From assembly GCA_027943745.1 (NCBI GenBank), contig AP025763.1:1984001-2048000 (forward strand): a stretch of DNA of 64,000 bases, written 5' to 3'. Under the pieces are notes generated by a model. That model saw nothing but the letters and a program-made list of their open reading frames with translations. It was not told the origin of the DNA and did not search any database. Positions 1-7,687 of the stretch are shown here, piece by piece. A program made the position numbers and the translations under genes. The stretch is from Neptuniibacter victor (lineage in GTDB: Bacteria > Pseudomonadota > Gammaproteobacteria > Pseudomonadales > Balneatricaceae). Each line of letters begins with the position of its first letter. Position 1 is the stretch's first letter.

Positions 1-687
1 AGCTTTTTGTATCACCGGATCTTCACTTGGGGCCGCCGTTAGCAAGTTCTGGTAAGGTGACTGGGCCGCAAGCCTTGCATCTACCATCAGTGTCTTAGCG
101 CATTGAACGGCAAGTTCTTTAGAGAACTGTTTCTCAATCAAGTTCATGGCTAGATTTTGGTGTGAATTCCCAGCGCCAGCACAAACTATATTCTCTTGCT
201 CCGTAATAAGCTGCGTAATATCTAAATTGACACGGGGGTACCTATTAGCAAAAACCCGTTCCAGCCACCACGCAGTGGTTGCAAGCTTGTCATTCAAAAG
301 GCCTGTTTCTGCCAGGATGAAAGCACTGGTGCAATTACTACAAATAACGGCACCATTTTCCCAAGCCTTCTTAAACCAACCGAAAGAAGGGGTTAATTGC
401 TTAGAAAGCTGCTCGAACACCTCTATGCCTTTATAGGGGAAGGAGGGGATGTAGAGCAGATCGTACGACTCTTTTTCCGAGATTTCAGTATCTGGCGTGA
501 GCCTAATCCCACAACTGGTTGTGATTGGCTCTTTATTGAGTCCAATCGTGCTCCAAGAAAAGAATGCGTCTGTGTTATTGCCCTGTTGTTTTTTCGCAAA
601 AGCATTGGCTATTTGAAAGGCATCAATTGGTCCAGAAAGGCTTGATAAGTAGCATCCCTCATAGATAAAAAAGCCAATCCGGTACAT
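1..687 (-). CDS. GlxA-type AraC-family regulator (partial, C-terminus outside window)
   Basis: Reading the minus strand from an ATG at 687 gives 229 open codons to the window edge. The product begins MYRIGFFIYEGCYLSSLSGP and contains a DJ-1/PfpI (class I glutamine amidotransferase-like) fold with the signature CTSAFILAETGLLND near residues 120-135, followed by TAWWLERVFANRYP. This arrangement is typical of GlxA-type transcription regulators, which carry an AraC helix-turn-helix at the C-terminus; that part lies outside the window. It is divergent from the nitronate monooxygenase-type gene at 790, with about 100 bp between them, so it may control that gene (inference). Open frames on the plus strand over 146-645 are shadows of it. 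Confidence 0.8.
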   Translation of the reverse strand, partial: MYRIGFFIYEGCYLSSLSGPIDAFQIANAFAKKQQGNNTDAFFSWSTIGLNKEPITTSCGIRLTPDTEISEKESYDLLYIPSFPYKGIEVFEQLSKQLTPSFGWFKKAWENGAVICSNCTSAFILAETGLLNDKLATTAWWLERVFANRYPRVNLDITQLITEQENIVCAGAGNSHQNLAMNLIEKQFSKELAVQCAKTLMVDARLAAQSPYQNLLTAAPSEDPVIQKA

Positions 688-789
688 TGATAGAGATCCT
701 GTGATTTTAATTGATATGTAAAATATGACCATATCATAGTCATTTATGCCGCTTTAACCTATTTCTTATGCATCGTAGGATGGCTAAAC

Positions 790-1785
790 ATGAATGATCT
801 TAAGAAGAAGCAACTGATGAGCCTGCAAAAAATATTTGATAACCGTTTAACAATACCCGCGATAGCCTCGCCAATGTTTTTAGCATCGGGGCCCCGCTTA
901 GTCATTGAGTGTTGTAAATCTGGCATGGTCGGCACCTTTCCTGCGCTTAACCCGCGGACTACGGAAGCACTTGATCAATGGCTCAGTGAAATCACTCATG
1001 AGCTAAACAGGCATGAAGAGGAAAGCGGATGTAAAGCTGCGCCATATGGCGTCAATCTCATCGTTCATAAGAGTAACGCTCGGCTGAAAGAGGATCTTGC
1101 AGTCTGTATTAAGCATAAGGTCCCTTTGATTATCACCTCTCTTGGCGCTGTTGGTGATGTGGTGGATTCTATTCATGCTTATGGCGGCGTGGTGTTTCAT
1201 GATGTCACAACCATCAAACACGCTAAGAAAGCAGCCTCCGTTGGCGTAGACGGGTTGATAGCGGTAGCTGCAGGGGCAGGGGGTCATGCGGGAACATTGA
1301 GTCCATTCTCCTTCGTTAATGAAATTAAACATTTTTTTGATAAAACCGTCGTGCTTGCTGGATGCATATCTACAGGTCGTGATATTGCTGCGGCACGCAT
1401 GCTAGGTGCAGATTTGGCGTATATGGGTACACGAATGCTTGCGACTCAAGAGTGTCAGGTGCACCAGAGCTACAAAGATTTGATTGTTGATGTCTCTGCA
1501 GCAGATATCGTCTATACGCCAGCCATATCAGGGGTTAATGCCAACTTTATTAAACAAAGTATCGATAAATCGGGCATTGATATAGAAGGCGGTACCCATG
1601 CTAAGGCGATTGATTTTGGTGCGGAATTAGATGAAGCATCGGATGACTCGGTTCAAGGCGCAAAGCCCTGGAAAGATATTTGGTCGGCTGGACAAGGCGT
1701 GGGCAGCGTAAAGGACATACCGACGGCGAAAGCGTTGATCACCCGGCTAGCTGATGAATACCAGCAGGCAAGAGCCAGCGTTTAA
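790..1785 (+). CDS. nitronate monooxygenase / 2-nitropropane dioxygenase-family FMN protein
   Basis: 331 aa, the usual length for this TIM-barrel FMN family. Visible features are the N-terminal IPAIASPMFLASGPRL strand typical of the family, the glycine-rich phosphate-binding stretch AAGAGGHAGTLSPFSFV around residues 160-175, and LAGCISTGRDIAAARMLGADLAYMGTRM with the conserved GTR flavin-binding region. Such enzymes oxidise alkyl nitronates or act as related FMN reductases. The start follows a weak AGGATGG ribosome site. An enoyl-CoA hydratase gene starts 30 bp downstream in the same direction, suggesting an acyl or nitro-compound catabolic operon. Substrate is not readable from sequence. Confidence 0.85.
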   Translation: MNDLKKKQLMSLQKIFDNRLTIPAIASPMFLASGPRLVIECCKSGMVGTFPALNPRTTEALDQWLSEITHELNRHEEESGCKAAPYGVNLIVHKSNARLKEDLAVCIKHKVPLIITSLGAVGDVVDSIHAYGGVVFHDVTTIKHAKKAASVGVDGLIAVAAGAGGHAGTLSPFSFVNEIKHFFDKTVVLAGCISTGRDIAAARMLGADLAYMGTRMLATQECQVHQSYKDLIVDVSAADIVYTPAISGVNANFIKQSIDKSGIDIEGGTHAKAIDFGAELDEASDDSVQGAKPWKDIWSAGQGVGSVKDIPTAKALITRLADEYQQARASV

Positions 1786-1815
1786 TTTCATAAACACCCA
1801 ACCATAGGAGCATGT

Positions 1816-2062
1816 ATGTACAAATATATTGAGTACAAGCGAAACGAAGGAATCGCGACTATTAGCCTTGATCGAGCAGAAGCGGCTAATAGCTTAGATC
1901 ATCTAATACTGGGCGAGCTTCTACATATTACAACCGAACTGTCCCAAGATGACGCGGTTAAAGCCGTGATACTAACGGCCAATGGGCGGTTTTTTAGTGC
2001 CGGTGGCGACCTTAAAGCGATTGCAAAACACGAGAGCCGAGCTGCGTATATTGCAGAACTAG
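1816..2062 (+). pseudogene. enoyl-CoA hydratase, 5' fragment split by the transposon
   Basis: The first 82 codons of a crotonase-superfamily protein: MYKYIEYKRNEGIATISLDR, then the first oxyanion-hole segment ILTANGRFFSAGGDLKAIA. The frame runs into transposon-end sequence at 2063 and stops at 2067. The missing remainder is found at 36809-37324. Joining codon CTA at 2059-2061 to GCA at 36812 restores IAELARMAGAIV in frame and gives a 252-aa protein, the normal length for enoyl-CoA hydratases. This directly shows an insertional split. An AGGAG ribosome site precedes the ATG. Confidence 0.9.
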
Positions 2063-2200
2063 TGTAGCTTCCAGCGCAACTTGAAGCTGAAGCCTTCCAG
2101 TTTATGCGGGACGTAGGAAGACCCTCCAGATTAACGTCTTGAAAGAATCCGGTATAAGTTGAAGTTTAGCGCATTTTCTCCAGACAAAGCTGAAACTATC
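2063..2200. repeat. left transposon end with TnsB-type repeat motifs
   Basis: Four copies of a CTCCAG/TTCCAG motif are spaced through the first 130 bp (starting near 2069, 2094, 2124 and 2177), several followed 7-12 bp later by CTGAAG/CTTGAAG. Related motifs occur inverted at the right end (36508-36536 and 36761-36783). Arrays of repeated transposase-binding sites of about 20 bp are characteristic of Tn7-like ends. The binding protein would be the TnsB at 21083-23050 (inference). Confidence 0.6.
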
Positions 2201-2573
2201 CGTTTGTTTTTAAACAACTAATTTGAATTTATATTGATAATAGCCCCGTTTGTCAATCCAAGCAAATAATGCCTTTCATGGATGATTGGACATTGCCCCC
2301 TCCAGTTATAACCTTGAACGAATACCAAAAGCAGAATAATAGCCATGGCTTGGTGGTATGGGCAGATCAGATACCTCTGTGTTTCAAAAACAGATAAATT
2401 AAAGTCGACCTGCATATCTATGTGTAGTGCTTTGACCTAATCTGGCAACAGAGCTGCTTTCAGACAAAAAAGCAGTCAGCGTGGATAGAAAAATGTTGGA
2501 CGATTCAGAAAGCGCTCATTAGCGAAGGGCGCTTTTGCATATATCTTTCTTATTCCTGTCAGTATTCATTACA
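2201..2573. other. non-coding stretch inside left transposon end
   Basis: No convincing gene. A 65-codon open frame on the minus strand (2218-2415) has no family resemblance and no good ribosome site. A hairpin with arms near 2510-2516 and 2529-2535 (AAAGCGC/GCGCTTT) followed by pyrimidine-rich sequence could be a terminator insulating the cargo from outside transcription. Confidence 0.4.
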
Positions 2574-2596
2574 AGATGTAAGAAATACTTACATCT
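2574..2596. promoter_or_regulatory. palindromic operator upstream of the XRE-PIN gene
   Basis: Perfect inverted repeat with 9-bp arms, AGATGTAAG and CTTACATCT, separated by AAATA. It lies about 90 bp before the start of a protein with an N-terminal XRE helix-turn-helix, and a related half-site (GTAGATGTTTAC) sits at about 2661. This is the expected layout for an autoregulatory operator; binding is inferred. Confidence 0.55.
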
Positions 2597-2687
2597 ACGG
2601 TTTCTTTCTTTTTATCTAGTCGGTTCATGGGTAGTATCTTGGACAAATACTTTGCTTAAGTAGATGTTTACAAAGGAATTGTAAAAA

Positions 2688-3923
2688 ATGATTACAGAAT
2701 TGATTGGAAGCAATATCAAAAGTTTCCGCGAAGATAAAGATTGGTCACAGAAGGAACTTGCAGTGAGACTTTCCGTGTCAAGACCAACTATATCAAACTG
2801 GGAGTCAGGAAAAGCGGAGCCTTCATCATCTCATTTAACTCGGCTTTCCAAAGAATTTGGTGTTTCGGCAGATATGATTTTAGGGATTAGTTCTAACTCT
2901 AAAAGAATCGTTGTTGTAGATACCTCTGCTTTGATTAAACGTCCGGCCTTGCTTAGTGAGCTAAATGATTCGTTCGATGAAGTAATTGTGCCTGACATCG
3001 TCATTTCAGAATTAAACAGCTTAAAGGACTCAAAGAAGAAACCGGCTGTAAAGCAGAAAGCTTGGCTAGTGATGAGCTGGATAAACAATGAGAAAACGTC
3101 AATAACCGTTACTAAAAATGAGAAGACGACTGGTAATGCAGATGAGAAAATTGCCGACGTAGCCATTCGTCGTGCTAGAGCTAAACCTCATGATGAAATA
3201 TTCGTCCTTTCTGATGACATATATTTCCAGTTTCTGGTTGAGAGCTACAAAAGCATTAAAGCAATCACACCAACTGAGTACTCACGAGATTTTTCTAATG
3301 ATGACACCACTAGATATGATCACTTGAGATCTATCGAATTTTTTGAAGCTGTTTACAACAAGGAATTGAAGGTAGTCAAAAGTCTTTTTTCTAGAGATAT
3401 TGATATCAATTTTTACGACCCTGATACAGGCTTAACCCCTTTAATTGGAGCTGTTCGTAAGAGGAAATATGATGTTATCGAGTACCTTTTGGATTTACCG
3501 AATCTTCATATTGACTCATTAGATAAGCATAAATATTTCTTTTCCGCAGTTCACCATGCCACTCAACTGAAGGATATGAAATCTATTCGGTTACTTACAG
3601 AAAGAGGGGCTGATATAGGAATCGGGAGTAAGGGTAAGAATGCTGGTAATACTCCGTTAATGGTTTCCGCTTGGAGCGGTTTTACAGATGGGGTGAATTT
3701 TTTTCTTGAACATGGTGCATGTGCTAATCAGCAAGATGCAAACGGGTATACAGCACTAACAAAAGCTTGCATCAAGAATCATGCGTTAATTATCAACATA
3801 CTAGCTGATGTTACTGATACCAATATTCGCTCAAAAGAAAACAAAGTTGCGCGTGATTACCTCAATCCAAAGAAACTGAAACCAAGCCAAATTTCTAAAT
3901 TGTTTGAGGCACAAAATGATTGA
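2688..3923 (+). CDS. XRE HTH - PIN ribonuclease - ankyrin-repeat fusion protein
   Basis: 411 aa in three parts. Residues ~5-62 are a XRE/Cro helix-turn-helix (SVSRPTISNWESGKAEP). Residues ~73-190 are a PIN-like nuclease domain with the acidic anchors VVVDTSALIK, VIVPDIVISELNSLK, NADEKIADVAI and FVLSDDIYF, the spacing seen in PINc/PhoH-type domains. Residues ~225-400 are ankyrin-like repeats (GLTPLIGAVRKRKYDVIEYLL, NTPLMVSAWSGFTDGVNFFLEHGA). It combines a DNA-binding domain, a likely RNase and a protein-interaction region in one chain, so it may act both as operon regulator and as effector. It overlaps the next start by 8 nt (ATG at 3916), implying coupled translation. Confidence 0.8.
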   Translation: MITELIGSNIKSFREDKDWSQKELAVRLSVSRPTISNWESGKAEPSSSHLTRLSKEFGVSADMILGISSNSKRIVVVDTSALIKRPALLSELNDSFDEVIVPDIVISELNSLKDSKKKPAVKQKAWLVMSWINNEKTSITVTKNEKTTGNADEKIADVAIRRARAKPHDEIFVLSDDIYFQFLVESYKSIKAITPTEYSRDFSNDDTTRYDHLRSIEFFEAVYNKELKVVKSLFSRDIDINFYDPDTGLTPLIGAVRKRKYDVIEYLLDLPNLHIDSLDKHKYFFSAVHHATQLKDMKSIRLLTERGADIGIGSKGKNAGNTPLMVSAWSGFTDGVNFFLEHGACANQQDANGYTALTKACIKNHALIINILADVTDTNIRSKENKVARDYLNPKKLKPSQISKLFEAQND

Positions 3924-4863
3924 TCGAGCATGTATCTCACTCGGTGAGAGGTGTAATTTGAAATGTGCCTATTGCCATTTTCACAACGAAGACAACGGTA
4001 AACTCAGTGGTTCTTCACAAGAGTTCTCTTCCACGGAACTTGCAGTAGTCACCGATCAAATTGTGAATTACTGCGTTCAAAATAATTTGTCTAGTTTTAA
4101 AGTCGGCATTGTAGGTTCTGGTGAACCTATGATGCAGTTCAAGAAGATCCAAGCTTTGATAGAGCATGTGAAGGACAAGGGTTACCGCCAGCTCAAGTTC
4201 TACACCATTACAAATGGCACTGTATTAAATAAGAAGATTATTGATTTCTTTTATGAAAATCGAGATTTAATCAAATTGTGCTTCTCAGTTGATGGATATG
4301 AAGAGCTACATAATGTCGGTCGTGAACAATTTGATCGAGTTTTCAAAGGTGTTCAACGATACGAATCTAAGTTCAATGAGAAGCCCTCTATCAATTGTAC
4401 CGTTCACCAAGAAACCTTAAAAAACCAAGTCAAGCTTTTCGAATTTCTATCAGATGAGAATTTTAACGATGTTACGTTTTCACGGTTGTTTGATTCTCAT
4501 GATGAAAGTCTTGTTGTTTCAGCCTTGGAGTATCAGGGTTTGCTAGAGTTTTTTAAGGGTAGTCGGTTTGAAGTGCGCCAACTGAATGAGGAAAAAAAGA
4601 AGCAATATGATTGCACTATGTATGGCTCTTTGTGTGGAGTAGGAAGAACAAATATTTTTATCACTAAACGTGGAATTTACCCATGTGGTCGTTTTTACGG
4701 CAATGAACAATACAATTACGGCTCCTTTGACATGCCATTAGTTGAATTGGAAAAACTAATGCTCCGTATGAAACCTTTGAAAGACGGGCAATGTTATTAC
4801 GATACATATGTAGGGAAACAAATAGATGAAGATAGCAATATACGGCACATCCAGATCGGGTAA
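3916..4863 (+). CDS. radical SAM protein with SPASM-like C-terminus
   Basis: Start chosen at ATG 3916, because the upstream TTG has no ribosome site; 315 aa. The radical-SAM cluster motif CNLKCAYC (C-x3-C-x2-C) is at residues ~14-21. A GSGEP motif follows at ~70-75, as expected for the SAM-binding GGE-type loop. The C-terminal third holds further cysteines (CTMYGSLCG, YPCGRF, GQCYYD) resembling a SPASM auxiliary cluster domain, as in anSME-like peptide or carbohydrate modifying enzymes. It is overlapped 38 nt by the kinase-HAD gene. Substrate is unknown. Viperin-type antiviral radical SAM enzymes have a similar cluster motif, but the SPASM-like tail argues against true viperin. Confidence 0.8.
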   Translation: MIDRACISLGERCNLKCAYCHFHNEDNGKLSGSSQEFSSTELAVVTDQIVNYCVQNNLSSFKVGIVGSGEPMMQFKKIQALIEHVKDKGYRQLKFYTITNGTVLNKKIIDFFYENRDLIKLCFSVDGYEELHNVGREQFDRVFKGVQRYESKFNEKPSINCTVHQETLKNQVKLFEFLSDENFNDVTFSRLFDSHDESLVVSALEYQGLLEFFKGSRFEVRQLNEEKKKQYDCTMYGSLCGVGRTNIFITKRGIYPCGRFYGNEQYNYGSFDMPLVELEKLMLRMKPLKDGQCYYDTYVGKQIDEDSNIRHIQIG

Positions 4864-6076
4864 GGATTACCTTATCGAGCATGCATCGAACCATTTAATC
4901 TCGGTTGGTCTTAGTGTCAGCCATCTAAAAGGGTCACTACTGCTTAATCAAATGGCAGAAGAAAATTATGGCGTGAGATTTTCAAAACTTGCTGAAGGTC
5001 AGAAGTGTGAACTCAGAAAACGGTTCATCGATTTGGTAAATGAGGCGAATGAATCGAATGATCTTGTATTTGTTGATGGGCACTATTCCTTCCCTGAAGA
5101 TGGGAGCTTTAAAGTAGTATTTACAGATGCAGATAGAGATTGCTATGACCACTTTTTCTATATGGACACTAAATCTGAGCTTATTTGCGAAATCTCCAGA
5201 AATAGTGAGGGAGAAAAGCAGAACTTAGAGATTGCCGTTGATGATATTGATTGCTGGAAGTCTTTTGAAAAAGGGGCAATGTCAAAGGTATGTGAGTTAC
5301 TTGGAAAAGAGCTAATTATCCTTGATGAAGACACGGCTTCTTCTATTGAATTCATTGCCTCTTGGGTACTGAATTTCGATAAATTCTACAACTTCGAAAA
5401 ACTTGCGAAATCTGCGATTGATTCAGTTTTGCTGGATCGAAGTCAAGTTCCTAAAAGTGCTTTGGTTATTGATTGTGACAACACCCTCTCAATCAATGAC
5501 ACCACGTTTGTACTGTGTCAGGAACTGGGTATAGATAAACAGCAGCTAAAAGAGATATATCTCGGAGATAGATATACCAGTTATCAATTCTTCAAGGTAA
5601 ATCGCATGCTAGGTGCCTTTTCACCTAAAGAGCTAAAGCTTGCTTCTCAAAAGGCATATGATCGGATTGAGATGGCCAGCCAAGTTGTTGATTTGATCGA
5701 GAGTGATACGCATGAATTAACCTTGGCTCTTACTTCAGGGTTGCTCGAAATTTGGTCTCATAAGCTTGTAAATGAGCTACAGGTGGATTGTAGTCTTGGC
5801 AACAGCGTAATGGACTCTCGATTGATCGTTACGCCTGCGTTTAAGAAAGCAGTAGTAATGGCTTTAAAATCAAAGGACATCAAAGTTACGGCGCTTGGTG
5901 ACTCGGTTATTGATATCCCAATGCTGGAAGCATCTGATTTAGGGTTGTTGGTAGCCCATTCAAAATTAAATAAGGCTGTTTGTACATATTTAACGCAATC
6001 AGAGAACTCAAATCTTCAGCAGGTTTTCTCTAACGAGTACAAATATTCCATTCCTCAAATGAATTGGAGTAATTAA
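4826..6076 (+). CDS. fused P-loop kinase - HAD phosphatase
   Basis: 416 aa. The N-terminal ~190 residues look like a nucleotide kinase-type P-loop domain: Walker A GTSRSGKD at residues 7-14, and an acidic turn LVFVDGHYSF near 85. The C-terminal half is a HAD-superfamily hydrolase: motif I VIDCDNTLS (DxDxT) near residue 215, a TSG motif II near 304, and motif IV GDSVIDIPMLEA near 358. Kinase and phosphatase in one chain suggest opposed or sequential steps on a nucleotide or phosphorylated small molecule. It starts inside the radical SAM gene and ends one base before the phosphoribosyltransferase, so the three are a tight operon. Confidence 0.75.
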   Translation: MKIAIYGTSRSGKDYLIEHASNHLISVGLSVSHLKGSLLLNQMAEENYGVRFSKLAEGQKCELRKRFIDLVNEANESNDLVFVDGHYSFPEDGSFKVVFTDADRDCYDHFFYMDTKSELICEISRNSEGEKQNLEIAVDDIDCWKSFEKGAMSKVCELLGKELIILDEDTASSIEFIASWVLNFDKFYNFEKLAKSAIDSVLLDRSQVPKSALVIDCDNTLSINDTTFVLCQELGIDKQQLKEIYLGDRYTSYQFFKVNRMLGAFSPKELKLASQKAYDRIEMASQVVDLIESDTHELTLALTSGLLEIWSHKLVNELQVDCSLGNSVMDSRLIVTPAFKKAVVMALKSKDIKVTALGDSVIDIPMLEASDLGLLVAHSKLNKAVCTYLTQSENSNLQQVFSNEYKYSIPQMNWSN

Positions 6077-6077
6077 G

Positions 6078-6650
6078 ATGAGTTTAATCGTTTTAGAGAA
6101 CCTTCTTGATGCATCAAAGCTTACAGCGCTGTGTTTAACTAAAAGTCAGTCTTCGTGTGAAGGGGCTACTCTTCGAAAGGCTCACTATGAACTAGGTGAA
6201 GCTACAGCCGAGCATATAGCTAATTCTTATCTATCTGATACCTCTAATTATGCAGTGATAATTCTTATGAGGGCAGGGCTAAATTTTGGTCTAGGAGTCG
6301 CAGATGCTCTGGAATATTTAGATCACCAAGTTTCTGTGTATTTCGCTGAAAAAGGAGGTTTAGCCCAAGAGGATTTAGATGAACTATCTGGTAAAAAAGT
6401 AGTGATCGTAGATGCCGTTGTGAATACTGGTAAGAGTGTTTTTCAGGTTTTAAACCAATTAGAGAAGGGGCAAGCTAAAAACTCAGTTGTAGCTACAATC
6501 GTGATGCCTGAATCAGCCCAAGTTCTTGCGAATGAACTCAACATCATCTCTGTGAGAGTTTCTGCAAGGAAATATAAAGGGGCAAAGGTCAAAACCGTCG
6601 TGGGAGGGATGGGGCCAGATACTGGAGATAGGCTATTTGGCACGTACTAG
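6078..6650 (+). CDS. UPRT-like phosphoribosyltransferase
   Basis: 190 aa. The architecture follows uracil phosphoribosyltransferases: RAGLNFG at ~74-80 (RAGL motif), a PRPP loop VVIVDAVVNTGKS at ~118-130, and the C-terminal GMGPDTGDRLFGTY, matching the UPRT ending GDAGDRLFGT. The PRPP loop differs from the usual DPMLATGGS, so the base accepted may not be uracil. Genome context (radical SAM enzyme plus kinase-HAD) suggests it attaches a ribose-phosphate to a base that is then modified, phosphorylated or dephosphorylated. A strong hairpin follows the gene and ends the operon. Confidence 0.8.
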   Translation: MSLIVLENLLDASKLTALCLTKSQSSCEGATLRKAHYELGEATAEHIANSYLSDTSNYAVIILMRAGLNFGLGVADALEYLDHQVSVYFAEKGGLAQEDLDELSGKKVVIVDAVVNTGKSVFQVLNQLEKGQAKNSVVATIVMPESAQVLANELNIISVRVSARKYKGAKVKTVVGGMGPDTGDRLFGTY

Positions 6651-6730
6651 ATACGTGTAAGCTGATTGACTCTTAGACAAAGAAAATTGGGGTAGATTGT
6701 CTATAGGCCTGTTACTTGATGGTAAAAAGG

Positions 6731-6757
6731 TTTGGGCTGAAAAGAATTTAGCCCAAA
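6731..6757 (+). terminator. terminator hairpin after the PRTase gene
   Basis: Inverted repeat TTTGGGCT (6731-6738) / AGCCCAAA (6750-6757) lying 80 bp after the phosphoribosyltransferase stop. The downstream run is weak in T, so efficiency is uncertain. Confidence 0.5.
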
Positions 6758-6762
6758 TCTAA

Positions 6763-6800
6763 TCTGACAGTAGCGCTGGAAAGAAGGGGTAACTGTCAGA
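6763..6800. terminator. second hairpin between convergent genes
   Basis: Nine-base arms TCTGACAGT (6763-6771) and ACTGTCAGA (6792-6800) lie between the plus-strand operon and the convergent minus-strand gene at 6815. It may serve as a bidirectional terminator or be a protein-binding inverted repeat. Confidence 0.45.
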
Positions 6801-6814
6801 TCTGGTCTGAGCTA

Positions 6815-7435
6815 CTACATTTTAGCTATAACACCAAAGTGTCCTTGGTCAATATCCTGATTTCCCCAAAGCCACTGTAGTTTGCTGTGTAACTGTTTTT
6901 CATCAGTGATGAATTGCACTGATGCACTTCCTGTGTCAGGGAAGGCAACAAGATGATCCTTGGATTGTATAGCCTTAAACATAAGGCCCTCATACATCCT
7001 CCGAACTTCAAGTGACTCTTTAGAATTTATGATGGCTAGATTGAAATGATGAACTAAATACTTAAATATAACCGCTTCGGTTAAGTCCCGTGTAACCCTA
7101 TTGTCTTCACCAGTACGCACTCGAAAAAACCTGATATGACATAATGGTTTTTTCTGAATATTCTCAATATGCCGTTTGATTTTTTCAACGCTGATGAAGT
7201 AAGAAACACGCTTAGTTTTATAGTTTAGTAACATGATGTTGAATTCCGAATCTGCATTAGGCTTAAATGCTATTTTGAGTTCATAACCATCAGGTAAATT
7301 AAACTCAATCTCTCCTGAAAAGTCTTTGCCTTTCATTGCAGCTAAACAATCAAACCCCTTCTGATTTTGGTCAGGATCATTCAACTGATTAATAAAAACT
7401 GAGCTAAGATCATCCTGCAATAATAAAGTCATCAT
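6815..7435 (-). CDS. hypothetical protein, 206 aa
   Basis: I do not recognise the family. The protein is soluble, mixed charge, with no signal peptide or membrane segment. It ends in a tryptophan-rich segment (LQWLWGNQDIDQGHFGVIAKM), and an internal ARG/LYS-rich strand pair (HIRFFRVRTGEDNRVTRD) could be a nucleic-acid contact. It is transcribed towards the phosphoribosyltransferase operon and divergently from the PLD-helicase gene, with 250 bp between their starts. Position inside a defence island suggests accessory or regulatory function, but nothing in the sequence proves it. Confidence 0.6.
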   Translation of the reverse strand: MMTLLLQDDLSSVFINQLNDPDQNQKGFDCLAAMKGKDFSGEIEFNLPDGYELKIAFKPNADSEFNIMLLNYKTKRVSYFISVEKIKRHIENIQKKPLCHIRFFRVRTGEDNRVTRDLTEAVIFKYLVHHFNLAIINSKESLEVRRMYEGLMFKAIQSKDHLVAFPDTGSASVQFITDEKQLHSKLQWLWGNQDIDQGHFGVIAKM

Positions 7436-7687
7436 TTACCTCTCAAGCGTAACGCTTGTCCCTGTACATAGTGTATAGGAGAAGACAAAATTTAAAACTA
7501 GATTTGCTCTATGACTATAGATTCCTGATAGCTCTTAGAAAGAGCTGTAGTCTGACGTTTACTAATTAGTGCAGAGTGAAGTGGCATAATGAATTTTGCC
7601 ACCTGATAAAGGAATTCTTATCAATACATTTCACAAAACGGCTATCAATGGTAGGTTTGATATAGAAATAACCATGGATTGGTGAAA

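Noticed and set aside
146-645. Plus-strand open frames at the left edge
   Set aside because: They are shadows of the minus-strand GlxA-type regulator, whose sequence shows the DJ-1/PfpI signature and runs off the window edge.
2218-2415. 65-codon minus-strand frame in the left transposon end
   Set aside because: No ribosome site or family resemblance, and it overlaps end sequence rich in transposase-site repeats.
3916-4863. Prokaryotic viperin
   Set aside because: The radical-SAM cluster motif is similar, but the C-terminal third carries extra SPASM-like cysteines and the usual viperin context residues are missing.
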